Assembly (NCBI RefSeq): GCF_000170795.1
Contig: NZ_ABCM01000001.1
Coordinates: 186,001-250,000 of the forward strand
Source of the DNA: Pedobacter sp. BAL39
GTDB lineage: Bacteria > Bacteroidota > Bacteroidia > Sphingobacteriales > Sphingobacteriaceae
DNA: 64,000 bases
Direction: 5' to 3'
Shown here: in pieces, positions 63,280-64,000 of the stretch
Position numbering within the stretch: position 1 is the stretch's first letter
Layout of the letters: every line of letters starts with the position of its first letter
Made by a program: the position numbers and the translations under genes
The notes under the pieces: model-generated
Databases searched by the model: none
What the model was told of the DNA's origin: nothing
What the model saw: only the letters and a program-made list of their open reading frames with translations

Positions 63280-63609
63280 TTAGCTGACGCTGACCTTGAT
63301 GATGATGATCAGCAAGACAGTAAAGAAAACGAAGAAAGATTCCAGGATCCAGATTTTTTTCAGCTCCGGCACAAACCGCCTGAAGATCTGGTCAGAGATA
63401 AAAGCAATCACAGCCACTAGGAAACTAAATCCGATCAGGATCCCTGAAATATTGAGGTACATTGCTGTTCCCCGAGGTTTGTTGTCCTCAAGCAGCAACA
63501 GGACGGCAATCGTTAGGAAGACCGCAGACACAATATTCAAAGGCGTCAGTTTTAGCTTCAAGGATACTCGTGTTTTTACTTTTTGTTTTTGAATTTCTTT
63601 TTTTTCCAC
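63280..63609 (-). CDS. small membrane protein overlapping the helicase end, unknown
   Basis: 109 aa with a basic N-terminus ([21 protein letters not shown]) and three hydrophobic helices. No family recognised. Its start lies 34 bases inside the helicase gene in another frame, and no later ATG would spare the first helix, so the overlap appears real. Confidence 0.65.
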   Translation of the reverse strand: MEKKEIQKQKVKTRVSLKLKLTPLNIVSAVFLTIAVLLLLEDNKPRGTAMYLNISGILIGFSFLVAVIAFISDQIFRRFVPELKKIWILESFFVFFTVLLIIIIKVSVS

Positions 63610-64000
63610 GCAGGGGTTTTGTCCCTGTTTTTTGCTCTTTCTGCTGCCGCGATGGAAGCCGCATGTTTTTTCTCATGGAAAGCACCCTTAAAGGTTGGAT
63701 CTTCCTTACGCTTCTGATCGTCAATAGCCCTGTTGATGGCCTGACGTTCCTCATAAGGCGTCTCCTCCACGAATACTTCCGCTGGCAAAGGTACAACAGG
63801 AATCTCTTGCCTGATTAATTTTTCTATTTTCTTAATGTAATATTTTTCGGCATCCGTGAAGAAGGTCAGTGCATCCCCTTTGGATAACGCACGACCTGTA
63901 CGTCCAATGCGGTGTACATAATCTTCGATGATGATGGGCACGTCGAAGTTGATCACATGGCTTACCTCAGAAACATCTATCCCGCGGGAAGCCACATCAG
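63576..64000 (-). CDS. DEAD-box RNA helicase, C-terminal part (cut by window edge)
   Basis: 141 codons visible, in frame to the window edge. RecA-like domain 2 motifs V and VI are present: DVASRGIDV and HRIGRTGR. They are followed by a basic tail rich in Lys ([14 protein letters not shown]), as in RhlE/DbpA-type Bacteroidota helicases. Unwinds RNA in ribosome assembly or turnover. The N-terminal two thirds lie beyond position 64000. Confidence 0.95.
   Translation of the reverse strand, partial: DVASRGIDVSEVSHVINFDVPIIIEDYVHRIGRTGRALSKGDALTFFTDAEKYYIKKIEKLIRQEIPVVPLPAEVFVEETPYEERQAINRAIDDQKRKEDPTFKGAFHEKKHAASIAAAERAKNRDKTPAWKKKKFKNKK

Noticed and set aside
1..64000. Possible CRISPR array, phage module or insertion sequence
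   Set aside because: No regularly spaced identical repeats, transposase, integrase or structural phage genes are visible; the dyads found are isolated.

Overview
The window reads as chromosomal DNA of a Bacteroidota bacterium of the Sphingobacteriaceae type, Pedobacter-like. This rests on gldC, DUF3667, DUF4199 and DUF3817 genes, a CcmF/CcsA-style cytochrome c maturation set, a type-I RseP next to dxr, a fused hisB and hisIE, and promoters with the Bacteroidota -7 element TAnnTTTG. Genes are densely packed. I see no rRNA, CRISPR array, phage module or intact insertion sequence. One tRNA-Leu is present.

Region by region. 0-3.6 kb: assimilatory nitrite reductase (nirB and the first codons of nirD), divergent from cobA, which supplies the siroheme precursor. 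3.7-5.8 kb: a large secreted PHP/CehA-like protein. 5.8-13.8 kb: an accessory-looking block with a DinB-like protein, a PRISE-type reductase divergent from a Crp/Fnr regulator, two paralogous AraC regulators, a DUF308-like membrane protein, a Tet(X)-like flavin monooxygenase and a GH43-like protein. 13.8-20.2 kb: bioB, an ABC-F translation factor, an SDR, small membrane proteins, a lipoprotein and tRNA-Leu. 20.3-34.0 kb: a long minus-strand housekeeping run (hscB, rseP, dxr, a GH3 ligase-like protein, two glycosyltransferases, a degenerate dihydroorotase, a BatA-like protein and an L,D-transpeptidase). 34.0-42.2 kb: a complete his operon, hisGDCBHAF(IE), behind a promoter and a histidine-rich leader ORF, with a WD40 gene joined to its end. 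42.3-51.9 kb: stress and maintenance genes (osmC-like, NlpC/P60, uspA, ferredoxin, LuxC-type acyl-CoA reductase, ftsE-like, grpE-dnaJ, an AI-2E transporter, ppx, maf). 52.0-61.9 kb: kdsC, iscX and fdx, then the cytochrome c maturation genes ccmF, ccmE, ccmD, ccmC and ccmB, interrupted by msrA, gdhA and a gene-poor stretch. 61.9-64.0 kb: DUF421, gldC, two small membrane proteins and the C-terminus of a DEAD-box helicase cut by the window edge.

The most notable signals are four. (1) Palindromes with FNR-type layout sit at identical distance (36.5 bp) from the -7 element of two promoters, next to a Crp/Fnr regulator gene. (2) CcmE carries CxxxY in place of HxxxY, and no ccmG or ccmH is in view, which points to the reduced 'System I*' cytochrome c pathway. 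(3) A short his leader ORF has five His codons among 20, upstream of a TTG-started hisG. (4) The dihydroorotase homologue has lost its HxH metal site, and the Tet(X) homologue has lost some residues that contact tetracycline.
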